A DNA stretch of 64,000 bases from Thermus sp. LT1-2-5 (GCF_040363165.1 NZ_BSRG01000005.1:110297-174296), one strand, 5' to 3'; numbered from the stretch's first letter, positions 39,385 to 47,504 are shown. Notes: generated by a model not told the origin, from the letters alone. Translations and numbers: made by a program.

Positions 39385-40092
39385 ATGTCACGGGATCTTC
39401 TGGGCCTCGAGGGGCGGATCGTCATGGTGACCGGGGCCGGGCGGGGCTTCGGGCGGGCCATCGCCCACGGCTACGGGCGCAACGGGGCCACGGTCATCGC
39501 CGTGGACCCCGACGTGGAGCTGGCCACCTCCGTGGCCTCCGAGGTAGAGGCCTTGGGGGCCACCGCCATCCCCATCCGCGGGGATATGAGCGTGGTGCTG
39601 GACGTGACCAGCACCTTTGAAAAGGTGGAGGAGCTCTTTGGCCTCCTGGACGGCATCGTCCACGTCACCACCGCCGAAAGCAAGACCCCCTTTGTGGAGC
39701 TTTTGGAAGGGGAGTGGTACGACCTCATGAGCCAGGACGTGAAAAGTAGCCTTTACGTCTTGCAGCACGGCCTCCGCCACCTAGCGGGGGGCGGCTTCGT
39801 CACCCTGGTCCTGCCGCCTGCGGCCCGTATGGAGCCCCACACCCTTTCCGTGCGCAAGGCGGTGGAAGGGCTCATTGAGGGGGCGAGCCGCACCTTCCCC
39901 GGGGTGCGGGTGAACGGGGTAGTGCCTTCCCGCGACCCCGTGGGGGAAGCTTACGACCAGCCCCTGGTGCGGGCCGCCTTGGGCCTCGGTTCCATGGTTT
40001 CGGAGGGCATCCGGGGAGTGGTGCTGGAAGTGCAGCTTCCCGAGCCCCCTGCCCCGCCTGAGGTGTACGAGCTCCTGCGGGAAGTCCCATGA
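39385..40092 (+). CDS. SDR-fold protein without catalytic Tyr (degenerate)
   Basis: A 235-residue Rossmann protein. The cofactor loop [21 protein letters not shown] is intact in its TGxxxGxG form, and [15 protein letters not shown] replaces the usual NNAG region. At the position of the YxxxK active site the sequence reads [11 protein letters not shown]: the Lys is present but the Tyr is replaced by Leu, and the catalytic Ser strand reads [10 protein letters not shown]. Dehydrogenase activity is therefore doubtful; NAD(P) binding as a sensor or scaffold is possible. It overlaps nrdR by 4 bp (ATGA), so the two are coupled. TTG or other starts are not needed. Confidence 0.8.
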   Translation: MSRDLLGLEGRIVMVTGAGRGFGRAIAHGYGRNGATVIAVDPDVELATSVASEVEALGATAIPIRGDMSVVLDVTSTFEKVEELFGLLDGIVHVTTAESKTPFVELLEGEWYDLMSQDVKSSLYVLQHGLRHLAGGGFVTLVLPPAARMEPHTLSVRKAVEGLIEGASRTFPGVRVNGVVPSRDPVGEAYDQPLVRAALGLGSMVSEGIRGVVLEVQLPEPPAPPEVYELLREVP

Positions 40093-40571
40093 AGTGCCCC
40101 TACTGTGGCCATCCTGACACCCGGGTGGTGGACTCCCGCCCCTCCGACGAAGGGGCGGCCATCCGCCGCCGCCGGGAGTGCCCCGCTTGTGGCCGCCGCT
40201 TCACCACTTACGAGCGCACGCAGCTGGAGCCCTTGATGGTGGTCAAGCGGGATGGGCGCAAGGAGCCCTTTAACCCGGATAAGCTCCTTCGCGGCCTCCT
40301 TTTGGCCTGCGAAAAGCGTCCCGTGGACCAGGATGTCTTGCGGCGCTTTGCGTACACCTTTGAGGACCAGGTGGCGGGCCCGGAGATCCCCTCGGAAGAG
40401 ATCGGCCTCAAGGCCATGGCCTTTTTGCGCGACCTGGACCATGTGGCCTACATCCGCTTTGCCTCCGTCTACCGAGAGTTTGACTCGGTGGAGCGCTTCA
40501 TTGAGGAAATCCGCCGCCTTTCTGCCCCTAGCTCCTCTTTCCCGGCTGCAGAGGACAACGAAAAGGCGTGA
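40089..40571 (+). CDS. nrdR: transcriptional repressor NrdR
   Basis: A 160-residue regulator of ribonucleotide reductase genes. The N-terminal zinc ribbon has [17 protein letters not shown] and [13 protein letters not shown] (four Cys), and the ATP-cone (about 47-137) starts [20 protein letters not shown]. It binds ATP/dATP and NrdR boxes. The nrd genes are not in this window. It is coupled to the preceding SDR-like gene by a 4 bp ATGA overlap. Length is typical. Confidence 0.96.
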   Translation: MKCPYCGHPDTRVVDSRPSDEGAAIRRRRECPACGRRFTTYERTQLEPLMVVKRDGRKEPFNPDKLLRGLLLACEKRPVDQDVLRRFAYTFEDQVAGPEIPSEEIGLKAMAFLRDLDHVAYIRFASVYREFDSVERFIEEIRRLSAPSSSFPAAEDNEKA

Positions 40572-40605
40572 TCCCTTCGTATAGTGGGGAACCCCACAAA
40601 TCTAG

Positions 40606-40629
40606 CCCCAGGGTTTGCCAGTCCTGGGG
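40606..40629 (+). terminator. hairpin after nrdR
   Basis: CCCCAGG / CCTGGGG with a 10-nt loop, preceded by the tight palindrome GTGGGG-AA-CCCCAC (40584-40597). No U-tract follows, so it is only a possible terminator. The rest of the 144-bp gap 40572-40715 holds the TRAP promoter. Confidence 0.4.
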
Positions 40630-40658
40630 TGGGGGTAGAATTGCCGGAGTACATAGAC

Positions 40659-40689
40659 TTGCGCTCCTAGCCCCCCGGTGGGGTATAAT
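40659..40689 (+). promoter_or_regulatory. TRAP solute-receptor promoter (TTGCGC-N19-TATAAT)
   Basis: A perfect TATAAT at 40684-40689 with TTGCGC 19 nt upstream, a long spacer. A ribosome binding site AAGGAGGT (40704-40711) precedes the ATG at 40716. Confidence 0.6.
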
Positions 40690-40715
40690 CCCCCCGGACC
40701 GCGAAGGAGGTCAAA

Positions 40716-41795
40716 ATGAAGCGGCGTGATTTCTTGAAGAAGGCGGGTATCGGCGTAGCGGCCAGCGCGGCGTTTGGCCCGGTGTTCGCCCAGGCGCAGC
40801 CCAGCATCCGCTGGCGCCTAGCTTCCAGCTTCCCCAAGAGCCTGGACACCATCTACGGGGCGGCGGAGGTCCTGGCGGAAAGGGTTTCCGCCCTCACCGG
40901 GGGACGTTTCCAGATTAGGCCCTACCAGGCGGGGGAGATCGTGCCTGGCCTCCAGGTGATGGACGCGGTGCAGCAGGGCACGGTAGAAGTGGGGCACACC
41001 GCCAGCTACTACTTCGTCGGCAAGGCCCAAATCCTGGCTTTTGACACCTCCGTGCCCTTTGGCCTCACGGCAAGGCAGCAGAACGCCTGGATGTACCATG
41101 GGGGTGGGATTGAGCTTTTCCGTCCCATCTTCGCTGACTTCGGCATTATCCAGTTCCCAGGCGGCAACACCGGGGTGCAGATGGGGGGATGGTTCCGCAA
41201 GGAGATCCGTACCCTTTCTGACCTTAGGGGTCTAAAAATGCGCATCCCCGGGCCCGGAGGCCAGGTGATGAGCCGCCTGGGGGTGGTGCCCCAGGTCCTG
41301 GCGGGCGGGGACATTTACCCGGCCTTGGAGCGGGGCGTGGTGGACGCCGCCGAGTGGGTGGGCCCCTACGACGACGAGAAGCTTGGTTTCTACAAGGTGG
41401 CCCGCTACTACTACTACCCCGGCTGGCACGAGCCCGGGCCCATGCTTTCCTTCTACGTGAACCTTAGGGAGTGGCAACGCCTGCCCAAGGAATACCAGCA
41501 GGCCTTTGAGGTGGCGGCGGCGGAGGCCAACCAGTGGATGATGGCCAAGTATGACCGGGTAAACGCCCCTGCCCTGCAGCGCCTCATCCGGGCCGGGGTA
41601 CGCCTGCGCAAGTGGCCCGCTGAGGTCATGCGGGCGGCGCAGAAGGCAGCCTTTGACTGGTACGAGGAGGAGGCGGCCAAGGACGCTACCTACCGCAAGG
41701 TCTACACCGCCTGGAAGGCCTTCCGCGAGGAGCAGTACCGCTGGTTCGGGGTGGCGGAGCTCGGCTACGAGCAGTTCGCCTTCCCCGCTTCCTAA
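40716..41795 (+). CDS. dctP: TRAP transporter solute-binding protein (DctP family)
   Basis: A 359-residue periplasmic receptor. The N-terminus MKRRDFLKKAGIGVAASAA is a Tat-type signal with twin Arg. The mature part has the DctP pattern, including LRGLKMRIPGPGGQVMSRLG with the conserved Arg for the substrate carboxylate, and EWVGPYDDEKLGFY, which in the T. thermophilus lactate receptor TTHA0766 family lies near the calcium-lactate site. A 2-oxo or hydroxy acid such as lactate is the probable ligand (inference). Permease genes dctQM lie just downstream but on the opposite strand, an unusual convergent arrangement, separated by a strong terminator. Confidence 0.92.
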   Translation: MKRRDFLKKAGIGVAASAAFGPVFAQAQPSIRWRLASSFPKSLDTIYGAAEVLAERVSALTGGRFQIRPYQAGEIVPGLQVMDAVQQGTVEVGHTASYYFVGKAQILAFDTSVPFGLTARQQNAWMYHGGGIELFRPIFADFGIIQFPGGNTGVQMGGWFRKEIRTLSDLRGLKMRIPGPGGQVMSRLGVVPQVLAGGDIYPALERGVVDAAEWVGPYDDEKLGFYKVARYYYYPGWHEPGPMLSFYVNLREWQRLPKEYQQAFEVAAAEANQWMMAKYDRVNAPALQRLIRAGVRLRKWPAEVMRAAQKAAFDWYEEEAAKDATYRKVYTAWKAFREEQYRWFGVAELGYEQFAFPAS

Positions 41796-41811
41796 TCCCC
41801 GGTAAAAAGGT

Positions 41812-41841
41812 GCCCCCGGGGCATCCCCGGGGGCTTTTTTT
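41812..41841 (+). terminator. intrinsic terminator of dctP
   Basis: A 10-bp perfect stem GCCCCCGGGG / CCCCGGGGGC with CAT loop followed by seven T, the strongest classical terminator in the window. Its T-tract ends in the dctM stop codon on the other strand. Confidence 0.92.
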
Positions 41842-43339
41842 AGAACCCCGTTCCCCGCACGAAGGCTAGGATGGCGTCGCGGAAGAGGTAGGTGAGGAGG
41901 AGGACCAGGAGCTGGAGGCCGATGAAGGGAAGGCCTCCCAGGTAGATGTCCGCCGTCTTCACCTCCTTGGGAGCCACGTTCCTGAGGTAAAAGAGGGCGA
42001 AGCCAAAGGGCGGGGTGAGGAAGGACGTCTGGAGGTTGACCCCCACCAGTAGGCCGAACCACAGCTTGTCAATCCCCAAGGCGTCGGCGCCGATGGCCAG
42101 GAGGGGAAGGGCGATGAAGGCGATCTCAAAAAAGTCAATGAAAAAGCCCAGGAGGAAAACCAGGATCATGACGAAAAAGATGAAGCCCACCTCGCCTCCA
42201 GGCAGCCCGGTGAGGAAGCTCTCCACCCAAAGGTCCCCGTCCACCCCGCGGAAGACCAGGCTGAATAGGGTGGAGCCAATCAGGATGAAGATGACGAAGG
42301 CGGTGAGGCGGGCGGTGCCCTCCATGGCCCCGTAGAGCACGGGGAAGGAAAGCCTGCGGTTTAGGGCGGCGAGGAGAAGGGCCCCCATCACCCCCATGGC
42401 CCCCGCCTCCGTGGGGGTGGCCAGGCCGATGAGCACCGTGCCCAGGACCAAAAAGATGAGCACCAAGGGGGGGACCATGGAGAGGAGGGCCCGGCGGAGG
42501 AGGGGGTTTTTGCGGATCCAGGGGAGGAGGACAAGGGTCCAAAGGCCGAGGCCCAGAAGGACCTCCAGGCCCTCGAGCCAGCCGGGCAGGTGCAGGAACT
42601 CCCCTACCCGCCAGGCCCCCACCCCCACCAGGAGGTAGGAAAGGAGGGCGAAGGCGGCTTGCCCTTCCTTCCCTGCGTCCGGGCGGGCCTCGGGGGGCAG
42701 GGACGGGGCCCAGCGGGGCCGGAAGAGGGCCACGTAGATCACGTAGAGGAAGTAAAGGCCCACGGTGAGCCCTGCCGGGATCAGGGCAGCCCGGTACATG
42801 TCCCCCACGCTCACCCCAAGCTGGTCCGCCAGCACGATGAGGACCACGCTAGGAGGGATGATCTGAGCCAAGGTGGCGGAGCCCAGGATGACCCCGCTGG
42901 CGAAGCGGGGGTTGTAGCCGTACTTGAGCATCACCGGCAGGGAGATAAGGCCCATGGCCATGACGCTGGCTGCCACCACCCCCGTGGTGGCGGCCAGGAT
43001 GGCCCCCACGAAGACCACGCTCAGGGCGAGCCCGCCCCTAAGGGGCCCGAAGAGCTTGCCCATGGTGTCCAACAGGTCCTCCGCCAGGCCGCTTTTTTCC
43101 AGGATGATGCCCATGAAGGTGAAGAAGGGGATGGCCAGGAGGAGCTGGTTGGACATGATGCCGAAGATGCGGTCGGGCATGGCCCGGAGCAAGGGAGCGG
43201 GGAAGAGGTCCAAGGCGATGCCCAAAAACCCGAAGACGACACCCACCGCCCCCAAGGAGAAGGCCACGGGGTAGCCAGAAAGCAAAAAGGCGATGAGGGC
43301 TAGGAACATGAGGGGGGGCATGAGGCTTTCCAGGCTCAT
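41840..43339 (-). CDS. dctM: TRAP transporter large permease (DctM family)
   Basis: A 499-residue membrane protein with about a dozen hydrophobic segments, longer than the usual 425-residue DctM because of a large insert (about residues 215-320) with additional helices. FTFMGIILEKSGLAEDLLDTMG, LAATTGVVAASVMAMGLISLPVM and LGSATLAQIIPPSVVLIVLADQ are family features, as is FEIAFIALPLLAIGADALGID. It forms the sodium-driven elevator with DctQ, overlapping dctQ by 4 bp. The extended form is typical of 2-oxo/mannitol-chloroaromatic type TRAP systems. (Strings are partial motifs.). Confidence 0.92.
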   Translation of the reverse strand: MSLESLMPPLMFLALIAFLLSGYPVAFSLGAVGVVFGFLGIALDLFPAPLLRAMPDRIFGIMSNQLLLAIPFFTFMGIILEKSGLAEDLLDTMGKLFGPLRGGLALSVVFVGAILAATTGVVAASVMAMGLISLPVMLKYGYNPRFASGVILGSATLAQIIPPSVVLIVLADQLGVSVGDMYRAALIPAGLTVGLYFLYVIYVALFRPRWAPSLPPEARPDAGKEGQAAFALLSYLLVGVGAWRVGEFLHLPGWLEGLEVLLGLGLWTLVLLPWIRKNPLLRRALLSMVPPLVLIFLVLGTVLIGLATPTEAGAMGVMGALLLAALNRRLSFPVLYGAMEGTARLTAFVIFILIGSTLFSLVFRGVDGDLWVESFLTGLPGGEVGFIFFVMILVFLLGFFIDFFEIAFIALPLLAIGADALGIDKLWFGLLVGVNLQTSFLTPPFGFALFYLRNVAPKEVKTADIYLGGLPFIGLQLLVLLLTYLFRDAILAFVRGTGF

Positions 43340-43881
43340 TTCAGCCCCTCCTTTTCCTCCTCATCCCAAGGGGTGGGGCGGTGGCCGGTGAGGAAGGCGA
43401 TGCGCTTGATGAGCTCGGAAACGCCCTGAAGGAGCAAGAGGGCGAAGCCCAGGATTACCGCCAGCTTGATGGGCCAGCGGGGCAGGCCTCCCACGTCGGG
43501 GGACATTTCCCGGATGGCCAGGGCGTTCATCGCCCAGGGCCAGGCCAGGTAGAGCACCCCTAGGGCCATGGGCAGGAGGAAGAACAGGGTGCCCACCACG
43601 TCGATCCAGGCCTGGGCCCTGCGGCTCAGGCGGCCGAAGAGGAGGTCGATGCGCACATGGGCGTTGTGCTTGAGGGCGTAGGCCCCCCCCAGAAGGAAGA
43701 TGAGGCTGAACATGTACCACTGGGCCTCGAGGTAGGCGTTGGAGCTATAGCTAAAGCCATAGCGTAAGATGGCGTTGCCTGCGGAGAGGAGGGCTACCAG
43801 GAGCACGAGCCAGACCACCAGGCGCCCAATCCCTTCCGTGAGCCCGTCTATGGCGCGAGATAAACCTAAGAGGAAGCGCAT
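43336..43881 (-). CDS. dctQ: TRAP transporter small permease (DctQ family)
   Basis: A 181-residue membrane subunit with four helices. MRFLLGLSRAIDGLTEGIG was chosen as start because a GGGAGGT ribosome binding site lies 6-7 nt upstream; the ATG at 43938 is inside the promoter. The segment EAQWYMFSLIFLLGGAYAL plus HVRIDLLFGRLS is the DctQ signature. It heads the dctQM operon, which has its own sigma-A promoter and converges with dctP. Confidence 0.92.
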   Translation of the reverse strand: MRFLLGLSRAIDGLTEGIGRLVVWLVLLVALLSAGNAILRYGFSYSSNAYLEAQWYMFSLIFLLGGAYALKHNAHVRIDLLFGRLSRRAQAWIDVVGTLFFLLPMALGVLYLAWPWAMNALAIREMSPDVGGLPRWPIKLAVILGFALLLLQGVSELIKRIAFLTGHRPTPWDEEEKEGLK

Positions 43882-43909
43882 ATTCTTACCTCCCAAGAAA
43901 ACCGGCCCC

Positions 43910-43938
43910 ATCCTACCCGGGGAGGGAATGGGTGTCAA
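43910..43938 (-). promoter_or_regulatory. dctQM promoter (TTGACA-N17-TAGGAT)
   Basis: On the minus strand TTGACA (43938 to 43933) and TAGGAT (43915 to 43910) are exactly 17 nt apart; the predicted leader of about 22 nt carries the dctQ ribosome binding site. Confidence 0.8.
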
Positions 43939-43967
43939 TGCGTTCAGAAGGCAGTTTTTCCAAGTTC

Positions 43968-43983
43968 GGCCCGCTAGCGGGCC
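43968..43983. terminator. palindromic hairpin at the MFS gene stop
   Basis: GGCCCGC-TA-GCGGGCC surrounds the TAG stop of the MFS gene. No U-tract follows on the minus strand, so termination strength is uncertain. Confidence 0.4.
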
Positions 43984-45182
43984 CGGCGGATGGGGGCCAC
44001 CAAGAAGGCCCCGAGAAGGAAAAAGCCCCCGGCGAGCAGGAAGAGGACCAGATAGCCAAGGCCTTCCCGTTGCGCATTCAGGAGGTCTAGGGGCCTACCG
44101 AAGGCCCCGGCCAGCACCTGGGGCACCACGATGGAGGTCTGCCACAGGCCCATGTCCGTGGCGTGGGCTTTGGGGTTTTTGAGCACGTCCGCCACCAAGG
44201 CCCAGTCCACCGCCAGGTAAATCCCGTAGAAAAGCCCAAAGAGGAGGGAAAGGGCGAGGAGAAGGTCGTAACGGGGAAAAAGAAGGATAAAGGGCATCAT
44301 GGCCCCCAGCCCTGCCCCCGAGAGGTAGATGAGGCGCTTGCGCCCAAACCGGTCCGAGGCCCGGCCGGCGGGTACGCTGGCGAGCCCTGCCCCCAAGGAG
44401 ATGAGGAGGCCCAAAAGGGCCACCGCCTGGAAGGGTTCTTGGGTGAGGGTGCGGCCCAAGGCGTCGAAGGTCCCCACCACGTCGGCCAGGTAGTACTGTA
44501 GGTAGGTTTGGGCCAGATAGAAGCCCAGCATCACCAAAAAGCGGGTGAGGTAGACGAGGAGGAAGTCCCGGTCCCGCCAGGGGGCGGCCATGGCCTCGAG
44601 GAAGGACCGCCCGGCGCGGTGGGGCAGGGCCTCGGGCACCAAGGGAAGGCTAAGGCCCGCCCCCAGGAGGTTCACGGAGGCCGCCAGGTAGGCTTGGGGG
44701 GCGAGGGGCAAGAGGAAGCCCACCACCCCGCCCAGAACCTGCCCCAGGACCTGGAGCGCCCCCATGTACCCCGAGGCCAGGCCCCGCTCTCCTTTGGCCA
44801 CCAGGTCGGGGATAAGGGCGCTATAGGGCCCCGTGGCCAGGTCGTCCGAAAGCTGCAGGAGCAGGTAGGCCAAAAGGAGGGCGCTGTAGCTGGGGGCGTG
44901 GACCAGGAGGAGGAGGGCCAAGGCGGTCAGCAAGCTCCCCCAAAGGAGGAAGGGCCGCCTTCGCCCCAGGCGGTCGGAGAGGTAGCCCATGAGGGGTGGG
45001 CCCAGGATGGCCATCACCGCGCCCAGGGCGAAGAGGAGGCCCAGGCGGCTCGCCTTTTCTTCCGGAGGGGAAAGCTCCGCCACCTTGGCGGGGAGGAGCA
45101 CCAAAAGGACCAAGAACCACTTGAAGCTGGTGGCAAACCAGTAGGCGGAGAGGCGGAGGAACCACCCTGGCCCGTGGCGCAT
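43974..45182 (-). CDS. MFS transporter
   Basis: A 402-residue protein with twelve predicted membrane segments. Loop 2-3 carries the MFS motif MGYLSDRLGRRRPFLLWG, and the second half repeats it as PAGRASDRFGRKRLIYL. DLATGPYSALIPDLVAKGERG in loop 4 resembles the sugar-porter/SLC45-like branch (QDVATGPYRAL type), so a sugar or drug substrate is possible but not determinable. It follows usp by 10 nt and also has TAAGGT (45195 to 45190) 7 nt before its ATG. Confidence 0.88.
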   Translation of the reverse strand: MRHGPGWFLRLSAYWFATSFKWFLVLLVLLPAKVAELSPPEEKASRLGLLFALGAVMAILGPPLMGYLSDRLGRRRPFLLWGSLLTALALLLLVHAPSYSALLLAYLLLQLSDDLATGPYSALIPDLVAKGERGLASGYMGALQVLGQVLGGVVGFLLPLAPQAYLAASVNLLGAGLSLPLVPEALPHRAGRSFLEAMAAPWRDRDFLLVYLTRFLVMLGFYLAQTYLQYYLADVVGTFDALGRTLTQEPFQAVALLGLLISLGAGLASVPAGRASDRFGRKRLIYLSGAGLGAMMPFILLFPRYDLLLALSLLFGLFYGIYLAVDWALVADVLKNPKAHATDMGLWQTSIVVPQVLAGAFGRPLDLLNAQREGLGYLVLFLLAGGFFLLGAFLVAPIRRAR

Positions 45183-45189
45183 GGGCCTT

Positions 45190-45195
45190 ACCTTA
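45190..45195 (-). promoter_or_regulatory. -10 box of leaderless MFS gene inside usp end
   Basis: Minus-strand TAAGGT lies 7 nt before the MFS ATG at 45182 and overlaps the stop codon of the upstream usp gene. Confidence 0.4.
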
Positions 45196-46026
45196 CCAGA
45201 CCGTGGCCTCGGGAACCACCAAAAGGGGCAGGGGGCTTTGGGCGGAGAGCACCTCCACCATGCGCCCCAAGCGGTGCCGCCAGGTGCTTTTGGCCTTCGA
45301 ACCCAAGACCAAAAGGTCGGCTTGCCGGGCCTGGGCCAGGCGCACCAGGTCCAGCTCGTCCTCCCCGGGGGCCACCTCCACCAGGCCGGTGGCTTTAAGC
45401 AAGCCTTCCAGGAAGCTTTTGGCCCGCTCCAGCACCTCGGCCAAGGAAAGGCGTTCGGGGTCCAGGTAAGTGGGGAAGCAACACCCCCCCCTGCCGCTCA
45501 CCAGGTGCAGGGCAAAGACCTCCGCCCCCAGGGCCTGGCCCCAGGCCTCCGCCACCCGGAAGGCGGCGAGGCTCGCCGGGCTTTCGTCCAGGCCCACGGC
45601 GATGCGCTTGGGGGCCGTTAGGGGTTTGGGCAGGAGGAGGATGGGGACCTCCCCCCGGTGAAGGAGGTAGCGGACCAGGCCCCCTCGGGCCAAGGCCTCG
45701 AGGGTCCCCGTCCCCCGTTGCCCCAAGAGCACCAGGCGGCTTTTTTGCGCTTCCCCCGCCACCACCTGGGCGGGAAAGCCCCGGAGGACCTTGGCCTTCA
45801 TCCCCGTGGCCCCAAGGGCCTCCTGCACCCGGGCTTCCGCCTGGGCCAAGGCACCTTCCAGGGTTTCCTTGAGCTCGGGAAAGCGGCGGGCCAGGGCGTC
45901 GAAGTAGGGGGTAGGGATCACGTGGAGGAGCTCGGCTTCTCCCCCAAGCCCCTTTTCCAGGTGGCGGGCCGTGGCTACCAGGGCCTCGAGGCCTTCTCCC
46001 AGGTCTACCGCAGCCAGAAGGCGCAT
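45193..46026 (-). CDS. tandem universal stress protein
   Basis: A 277-residue cytosolic protein with two Usp domains (about 1-135 and 138-277). Domain 1 starts RLLAAVDLGEGLEALV and has the ATP-site pattern LLGQRGTGTLEALARGGLVR; domain 2 starts RIAVGLDESPASLAAFRVAEA and has VLGSKAKSTWRHRLGRMVEV, a poorer match lacking the glycines. Domain 1 may therefore be the nucleotide-binding one. Usp proteins mark stress and starvation responses. It has a GGAGGTG ribosome binding site and is divergent from folP. Confidence 0.9.
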   Translation of the reverse strand: MRLLAAVDLGEGLEALVATARHLEKGLGGEAELLHVIPTPYFDALARRFPELKETLEGALAQAEARVQEALGATGMKAKVLRGFPAQVVAGEAQKSRLVLLGQRGTGTLEALARGGLVRYLLHRGEVPILLLPKPLTAPKRIAVGLDESPASLAAFRVAEAWGQALGAEVFALHLVSGRGGCCFPTYLDPERLSLAEVLERAKSFLEGLLKATGLVEVAPGEDELDLVRLAQARQADLLVLGSKAKSTWRHRLGRMVEVLSAQSPLPLLVVPEATVW

Positions 46027-46057
46027 GCTTTCACCTCCGCTTCACTATAATCCAGGC
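46027..46057. promoter_or_regulatory. overlapping divergent promoters, usp / folP
   Basis: In this 31-bp spacer plus-strand TATAAT (46046-46051) is 6 nt before the folP GTG; minus-strand TATAGT (46049 to 46044) overlaps it and drives usp with a short leader containing GGAGGTG. Confidence 0.6.
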
Positions 46058-46876
46058 GTGCTTTGGCTTCGGGACCGTAGCCTTCCCCTGGACCGCCCCC
46101 TCCTCATGGGGATCCTCAACCTAACCCCCGACTCCTTCTCCGATGGGGGCCGCTACCTGGACCCGGAACGGGCCCTGGCCCGGGCCCGGGAGATGGTGGC
46201 GGAGGGGGCGGACCTCCTGGACCTGGGGGCCGAGTCCACCCGGCCCGGGGCCGACCCCGTGCCCGTGGAGGAGGAAAAAAGGCGGCTTCTTCCCGCTTTG
46301 GAGGCGGTGCTTTCCCTGGGGGTGCCCGTGAGCGTGGACACCCGCAAGCCCGAGGTGGCGGAGGAAGCTTTAAGGCTTGGCGCCCACCTCTTGAACGACG
46401 TGACGGGCCTGCGGGACGAGCGCATGGTGGCCCTGGCCGCCCGGTATGGGGTGGCGGCGGTGGTCATGCACATGCCTGTGCCCGACCCCAGGACCATGAT
46501 GGACCACGCCCGCTACGGGGACGTGGTGAGGGAGGTGCGGGCCTTCCTGAAGGCCCAGGCGGAAAGGGCGCTAAGGGCCGGGGTTCCCCAGGTGGTCCTG
46601 GACCCAGGGTTTGGCTTCGGTAAGCTCCTGGAGCACAACCTCGCCCTCCTAAAGCGCCTGGAGGAGATCGTGGCCCTGGGGCACCCGGTTCTGGTGGGGC
46701 TATCCCGTAAGCGCACCATCGGGGAGCTCACGGGGGTGGAGGCGCCGGAAAGGCGCGGGGTGGGTTCCGTGGCCGCCCACCTCTACGCCGTCCTAAAGGG
46801 GGCGAGGATCCTCCGGGTGCACGACGTGGCCGCCCACCGGGAGGCCCTGGCGGTGTGGCAGGCCCTTTGGGGGTAG
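46058..46876 (+). CDS. folP: dihydropteroate synthase
   Basis: A 272-residue TIM-barrel enzyme condensing pterin pyrophosphate with p-aminobenzoate in folate synthesis; target of sulfonamides. GTG 46058 (VLWLRDRSLPLD) was chosen for its TATAAT 6 nt upstream; the frame is open to 45971 inside usp. Motifs: ILNLTPDSFSDGGRYLD, ADLLDLGAESTRPGAD, VSVDTRKPEVAE, LNDVTGLRDERM, LDPGFGFGKLLEHN and GLSRKRTIGELTG. folB follows within 2 nt. Confidence 0.97.
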   Translation: MLWLRDRSLPLDRPLLMGILNLTPDSFSDGGRYLDPERALARAREMVAEGADLLDLGAESTRPGADPVPVEEEKRRLLPALEAVLSLGVPVSVDTRKPEVAEEALRLGAHLLNDVTGLRDERMVALAARYGVAAVVMHMPVPDPRTMMDHARYGDVVREVRAFLKAQAERALRAGVPQVVLDPGFGFGKLLEHNLALLKRLEEIVALGHPVLVGLSRKRTIGELTGVEAPERRGVGSVAAHLYAVLKGARILRVHDVAAHREALAVWQALWG

Positions 46877-46878
46877 CC

Positions 46879-47232
46879 GTGGGGACCATCGCCCTTTTGG
46901 GTCTAGAGTTCTACGGCCGCCATGGGGTCATGCCCGAGGAGGGGCGGCTTGGGGCCCGGTTCGTGGTGGACCTGTGGCTTTCCGTGCCCTTTGAGGGTAG
47001 GGGGGACCGCTTGGAGGAGACCGTGGACTACGCCGCCGTCTACGCCTTGGTGGAGGAAGCGGTGCGCCACCGCCGCTTCTACCTCATCGAGGCCCTGGCG
47101 GATCACCTGGCGGAGGCCCTCCTCGCCGCCTTTCCCCGCCTGGAGGGGGTTAGGGTGCGGGTGCACAAGCCCCACGCCCCCATCCCCGGCGTCTTTCGCG
47201 ACGTGTACGCTGAGGTGGAGAAAACGCGTTAA
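46879..47232 (+). CDS. folB: dihydroneopterin aldolase
   Basis: A 117-residue enzyme releasing glycolaldehyde from dihydroneopterin to give 6-hydroxymethyl-dihydropterin, two steps before FolP. The start GTG 46879 (VGTIALLGLEFYGRHGV) is 2 nt after the folP stop; an in-frame GTG at 46855 inside folP is an alternative. The motif EFYGRHGVMPEEGRLGARF has the conserved Glu and Gly-Val, YLIEALADHLAEAL supplies the active-site Glu/Ala-Leu segment, and VHKPHAPIPG carries the catalytic Lys. It is followed by two hairpin terminators. Confidence 0.95.
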   Translation: MGTIALLGLEFYGRHGVMPEEGRLGARFVVDLWLSVPFEGRGDRLEETVDYAAVYALVEEAVRHRRFYLIEALADHLAEALLAAFPRLEGVRVRVHKPHAPIPGVFRDVYAEVEKTR

Positions 47233-47244
47233 GGGGTTGGCCCC

Positions 47245-47297
47245 AAACCCCCGAACGGGGTTTCTGCCCCCCTGAGTCCGCCTTTTGGACTCTTTTT
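47245..47297 (+). terminator. tandem terminators after folB
   Basis: AAACCCC...GGGGTTT (47245-47263) is followed by GAGTCC-GCCTTTT-GGACTC and TTTTTG (47274-47297). The second is a classical intrinsic terminator with a T-tract. Confidence 0.85.
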
Positions 47298-47382
47298 GTG
47301 AGCTTTCCCTAGGTGTCAGGCAACACGGATCTGCGTGTCTTAGGGGGGCTTCTGAGACCTTGGTAGTGTGGGTGAGAAGCCG
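47298..47382. other. unassigned structured spacer between two terminators
   Basis: No ORF is evident. ACACG-GATCTG-CGTGT (47325-47340 region) and GGCTTCT...AGAAGCC (47347-47353 with 47375-47381) can fold, and a strong terminator follows immediately at 47383. I see no convincing promoter. It may be a small RNA or only a decayed spacer. Confidence 0.25.
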
Positions 47383-47411
47383 AAACCCCAGGCCTCGAGG
47401 CCCGGGGTTTT
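47383..47411. terminator. terminator of tRNA-Ile
   Basis: AAACCCC-A-GGCC / GGCC-C-GGGGTTT with TCGA loop. On the minus strand it starts 2 nt after the tRNA-Ile CCA; on the plus strand it is followed by TTTTAT, so it may work both ways. Confidence 0.8.
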
Positions 47412-47412
47412 A

Positions 47413-47489
47413 TGGTGGGCGATGGTGGACTTGAACCACCGACCTCACGCTTATCAGGCGTGCGCTCTGACCAGCTGAGCTAATCGCCC
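47413..47489 (-). tRNA. tRNA-Ile (anticodon GAT)
   Basis: A 77-nt cloverleaf on the minus strand: acceptor GGGCGAT / ATCGCCC, D-arm GCTCAGCTGGTCAGAGC, anticodon stem CACGC / GCGTG with loop CTGATAA, T-arm CGGTGGTTCAAGTCCACC, discriminator A and encoded CCA. Confidence 0.98.
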
Positions 47490-47504
47490 CCGCACGCAGG
47501 TATT

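Noticed and set aside
40572..40658. NrdR boxes downstream of nrdR
   Set aside because: The palindromes here are GC-only hairpins (GTGGGG-AA-CCCCAC) and do not match the ACACwATATwGwGT-type NrdR box.
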